DNA of 34,258 nucleotides, taken from assembly GCA_030424665.1 (NCBI GenBank), contig JAUHWN010000025.1:1-34258 (forward strand), written 5' to 3'. Source of the stretch: Bdellovibrionia bacterium (GTDB lineage Bacteria > Bdellovibrionota > Bdellovibrionia > Bdellovibrionales > JAGQZY01). The position numbers and the translations under genes are program-made. This document shows, in pieces, positions 31,725 through 34,258 of this stretch (positions are counted from its first letter, which is position 1; each line of letters opens with the position of its first letter). The notes beneath the pieces are model-generated. The model was not told where the DNA came from. It saw nothing but the letters and a program-made list of their open reading frames with translations, and did not search any database.

Positions 31725-33257
31725 TTGGCCCAGTCAGATATTCATATAGAAGTTAGAAATGCAAATTTTAAAGACATCGATGCCATTATCGAACTTGTTA
31801 AAAAGGTATATAAAACGATGCCTTCTTATAAGCGAGAAATGATCCGGGGACAGATTAGCCACTTTAAAGACGGGTGCTTTGTCGTACTGGTTAACGATAA
31901 AATTGTAGCCTATTCAGCGAGCCTCATAATTTCTGAAAAGAAGGCACTTGCCCCTCACACATGGTCTGAAATCACCGCCGGTGGATACGGTTCGACCCAT
32001 GACGAAAATGGAGACTACCTTTACGGTTATGAAACCTGTGTTGACCCTGAGATTAGAGGGAACCGAATAGGCGCTCGTATATATAAAGCTCGACAAGAAC
32101 TCGCTAAATACTGGGTCCTTAAAGGAATCGTTTTTGGCGGGAGAATTCCTAACTATGCTAAACGCCACAAGAAGGTCGGAAGTGTTCGCGAGTATGTCGA
32201 AGCTGTGATTGATAAGAAGTTTAAGGATCCAACTCTTGGTTTTCAGTTGAGACGCGGCTTCGAAGTTATCGGTATTCTCGAAAACTACATCCCAAGTGAC
32301 AAAGAGAGCATGGGTTATGCGGTCCATTTAAAGTGGGATAATCCAGCCTATACCGCCATTGAAACTTCAAAGGATAAGCCTTTACGACAAAATTCAGTAC
32401 GTGTTGTAAGTGTTCAGTATCAACAAAGGCCTGTTAAGAGTTTTGATGAGTTCGCGCAAATCGTGGAATATTACGTCGATGTGGCAGGAGACTACCAGGC
32501 AGACTTTCTTTTGTTTCCTGAACTCTTTACCATGCAGCTTCTCTCTATTAAGAATGAGGAAGTTCCTCCGGATGTAGCGATCGAAGCTATGACAGTTTAT
32601 ACTGCTCGAATTCAAGAGCTATTTAGAAGTTTAGCAGTTAAATACAATGTCAATATTATTGCGGGCTCGCATCCGACTCGTCAGGATGGTCGGGTCCTTA
32701 ATGTTTCTTATATTTGTTTAAGAAATGGGGATATTAAGGAGCAAGCAAAAATTCACCCGACTCCCGATGAAAAGTATTGGTGGAGTATAGAGGGTGGAGA
32801 TAAGCTCGAAGTGATTGACACCGATTGTGGTCCAATTGGTGTTCTGATTTGTTATGATAGTGAATTTCCTGAACTCTGTCGACATTTAGTGAATCAAGGA
32901 ATTCACTTTTTATTTGTTCCTTTTCTAACAGACAACAGACAGGGGTATTGTCGAGTTAAGTACTGTTGCCAGGCCCGCGCCGTAGAAAACCAAATCTATG
33001 TCACCATGGCAGGAAACGTAGGTAACTTACCTAGAGTTAAAAACCTCGATATTCAGTACGCTCAGAGTTGCATACTAACCCCTTGTGACTTTCCGTTCTC
33101 AAGAGATGGTATTGCTGCTGATACAAGTCCAAATGTCGAGATGGTTGCTATTGCAGACTTGCGAATAGATACATTGCTCCAGGCTCGACAATCGGGTGCT
33201 GTTAGAAATCTACTTGATCGGCGCCATGACCTCTATTCGGTCAATTGGCACCGATAA
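31725..33257 (+). CDS. GNAT acetyltransferase-nitrilase superfamily fusion protein
   Basis: The 510-residue protein has an N-terminal GNAT domain (about 8-205) with an acetyl-CoA-binding segment CVDPEIRGNRIGARIY. A carbon-nitrogen hydrolase domain (about 224-505) follows, with the triad E266 (LLFPELFTM), K342 (QAKIHPTPDEKYWW) and C376 (GVLICYDSEFPEL). Nitrilase-fold enzymes cut amides; GNATs acetylate amines. The fusion is a known family of unproven substrate. TTG is the likely start, with AGGAAG five bases upstream and no earlier ATG. It stands alone between divergent and convergent neighbours. Confidence 0.92.
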   Translation: MAQSDIHIEVRNANFKDIDAIIELVKKVYKTMPSYKREMIRGQISHFKDGCFVVLVNDKIVAYSASLIISEKKALAPHTWSEITAGGYGSTHDENGDYLYGYETCVDPEIRGNRIGARIYKARQELAKYWVLKGIVFGGRIPNYAKRHKKVGSVREYVEAVIDKKFKDPTLGFQLRRGFEVIGILENYIPSDKESMGYAVHLKWDNPAYTAIETSKDKPLRQNSVRVVSVQYQQRPVKSFDEFAQIVEYYVDVAGDYQADFLLFPELFTMQLLSIKNEEVPPDVAIEAMTVYTARIQELFRSLAVKYNVNIIAGSHPTRQDGRVLNVSYICLRNGDIKEQAKIHPTPDEKYWWSIEGGDKLEVIDTDCGPIGVLICYDSEFPELCRHLVNQGIHFLFVPFLTDNRQGYCRVKYCCQARAVENQIYVTMAGNVGNLPRVKNLDIQYAQSCILTPCDFPFSRDGIAADTSPNVEMVAIADLRIDTLLQARQSGAVRNLLDRRHDLYSVNWHR

Positions 33258-33264
33258 GCTTTTT

Positions 33265-33288
33265 AAAAGTTTGGCTTCTCGAGCCGAA
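33265..33288 (-). terminator. Possible terminator of the lytic transglycosylase gene
   Basis: TTTGGCT (33270-33276) pairs with AGCCGAA (33282-33288) with one G-U pair and a 5-base loop. Read on the minus strand, it is followed by a short CTTTT tract a few bases after the convergent gene's stop. The U tract is short. Confidence 0.35.
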
Positions 33289-33296
33289 GACTGTGT

Positions 33297-33893
33297 TTAT
33301 TGACACAGATACAGCGCGCGCGTTTTATTTTTTATTTGAGATAGAGTGGAACTCTTTCTTAGGACTGACCAATAGCGAGCACCGCCTTTCCATTTACCAC
33401 TCCACTTGCCCGAGATGACTCCATCGCGATCAACCCAGCGTTCGATAATTCGCAAACCACATTGAAGATTGATTTTAGCATCGTGAAGATCTTGGCCCGA
33501 TTGAATTGGACATTTGTATCCACGAGCGCTTTCGTAAGAAAGTTGCAGTAGCCCTCTACTAATTACTCGACGGCCTGTTGAGTCCGTAAAGGCTTCGGTG
33601 TATTTAACTTCAGGTCGATGGTTGCTTTCGAAGCGAGCCATTGCCGCAAGAAGAGCGATCCAAAAATACTTCCTTTCAGTTTGACCAAGCTTTGCGTAGT
33701 TAGGACAAAAAGATGTGATGTCACCAACTTTATGCTGAGTTAAATCTGGAACGATAGAATCGATTCCATAAAATATTGATTGATTCCACATATCCACTTG
33801 CTTGTGTCGACCGGTCCAGTCAAAAGTTGGCCAATTGGCAGAAGCAATTCCCGAGTAAAATAAAACTAAACTAGTTAAAATTAATATCCGCAT
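33297..33893 (-). CDS. Secreted SLT-type lytic transglycosylase
   Basis: The 198-residue protein has a signal peptide (MRILILTSLVLFYSGIASA) and an SLT/goose-lysozyme-like domain: catalytic Glu89 in MARFESNH, the SRGLLQLSYESARGY block and the INLQCGLRIIERWV helix. Such enzymes cut peptidoglycan glycan strands, leaving 1,6-anhydroMurNAc, in the periplasm. Several Cys residues (SFCPNY, YKCPI, LQCGL, LYLCQ) may form disulfides. GGGGG lies four bases before the ATG. If the organism is a predator, cell-wall enzymes of this kind may be used on prey, but nothing here shows that. Confidence 0.85.
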   Translation of the reverse strand: MRILILTSLVLFYSGIASANWPTFDWTGRHKQVDMWNQSIFYGIDSIVPDLTQHKVGDITSFCPNYAKLGQTERKYFWIALLAAMARFESNHRPEVKYTEAFTDSTGRRVISRGLLQLSYESARGYKCPIQSGQDLHDAKINLQCGLRIIERWVDRDGVISGKWSGKWKGGARYWSVLRKSSTLSQIKNKTRALYLCQ

Positions 33894-34164
33894 AGTACCC
33901 CCTAGTGCTGATCCCCTTATTTATGATGGAGTGAATCTGGTCATTAAGAAACATCTAGGTTTAAAAATGATCTATGCGTTAAGACCAAAGACGCCACCAC
34001 GCTTGGTCAAATGAGCGAGATAAATGCTTAATAGGATAAGTTTTTTTCAACAATTTGTCGTGCAGCTGAATTAATTTCAGACGAGTAACACTAAAGGCTG
34101 GTACACCGTGTTTTAAAAATGAAAAGCTCAATTAAGGTCTGTAGTCGAATCGTCTTGCGAATTA
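33894..34164. other. Intergenic region without a supported gene
   Basis: This 271-base stretch upstream of the transglycosylase gene shows no coding frame I trust. It contains a 6-base inverted repeat (GACCAA at 33983-33988, TTGGTC at 34003-34008) with a 14-base loop, too weak to name. It probably holds the transglycosylase promoter and the 3' flank of the edge gene. Confidence 0.4.
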
Positions 34165-34258
34165 CTAATTGAATGGGCGCGCTTGTTTAATCCAAATTTG
34201 TCGATCGCTTCCGTAGAGCTTCCATTCAAGGTCAAGTTTAAACTCTTCGATGGAGCTC
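34165..34258 (-). CDS. C-terminal end of a probable PEP/pyruvate-binding-domain protein
   Basis: On the minus strand from the right edge, 30 codons are open to a TAG (34165-34167). They end DLEWKLYGSDRQIWIKQARPFN. This matches the close of the ATP-grasp-like PEP/pyruvate-binding domain of PEP synthase and pyruvate phosphate dikinase, where the conserved ending reads D-I-E-W followed by QARP. The protein's N terminus and other domains lie outside the window, so PEP synthase, a rifampicin phosphotransferase-like enzyme or a stand-alone domain are all possible. Confidence 0.6.
   Translation of the reverse strand, partial: SSIEEFKLDLEWKLYGSDRQIWIKQARPFN

Noticed and set aside
33983..34008. Inverted repeat GACCAA/TTGGTC as a terminator or tRNA-like element
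   Set aside because: Six-base stem, long loop, no T tract and no cloverleaf.

Overview
The window looks like ordinary chromosome from a Gram-negative bacterium of moderate GC content. Lipoproteins, outer-membrane barrels and an RND pump show an outer membrane. Chemotaxis genes, a PilZ protein, CheX and many short secreted proteins without clear relatives suggest the Bdellovibrionota or a neighbouring deltaproteobacterial-type lineage. That placement is an inference from gene content; no rRNA or other phylogenetic marker is present. I see no tRNA, CRISPR array, insertion sequence or phage gene. Genes are densely packed and no gap exceeds 300 bases.

Left part (1-7240): a cut-off barrel protein and a small lipoprotein run rightward. 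A three-gene minus-strand operon follows (cyclic-nucleotide-binding protein, thiL, PilZ membrane protein), divergent from pdxH. Next come a DUF2799 lipoprotein coupled to hinT, an alpha/beta hydrolase, a divergent M20 metallo-deacylase, and cheX.

Chemosensory part (7241-17870): a tight plus-strand operon encodes a methyl-accepting receptor, CheA, CheW and one polypeptide joining CheR, a receiver and CheB. After three unrelated genes there is a second signalling pair: a CheA-like kinase with an N-terminal cyclic-nucleotide-binding domain, a PAS-like region and an HPt domain, then a lone receiver. The kinase has no ordinary start codon. An AUC codon behind a Shine-Dalgarno sequence, just downstream of a perfect sigma-28-type -10 octamer, is the best start. 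Together these genes could form a receptor array with adaptation enzymes, a CheX phosphatase and a second kinase-receiver branch. No classical CheY is seen, only the lone receiver.

Middle part (17871-25651): a large secreted protein with strong expression signals and a clear terminator; a TolC-like outer-membrane factor broken by one in-frame stop; an RND pump overlapping it by ATGA, with no membrane-fusion protein nearby; and a convergent lipoprotein gene.

Right part (25652-34258): arfB, a secreted alpha/beta hydrolase, a LysR regulator divergent from a pirin gene with a palindrome between them, a barrel protein, a Mpo1-like (DUF962) protein, a second barrel protein, a GNAT-nitrilase fusion with a symmetrical inverted repeat in its leader, an SLT lytic transglycosylase, and the last 30 codons of a probable PEP/pyruvate-binding-domain protein at the edge.
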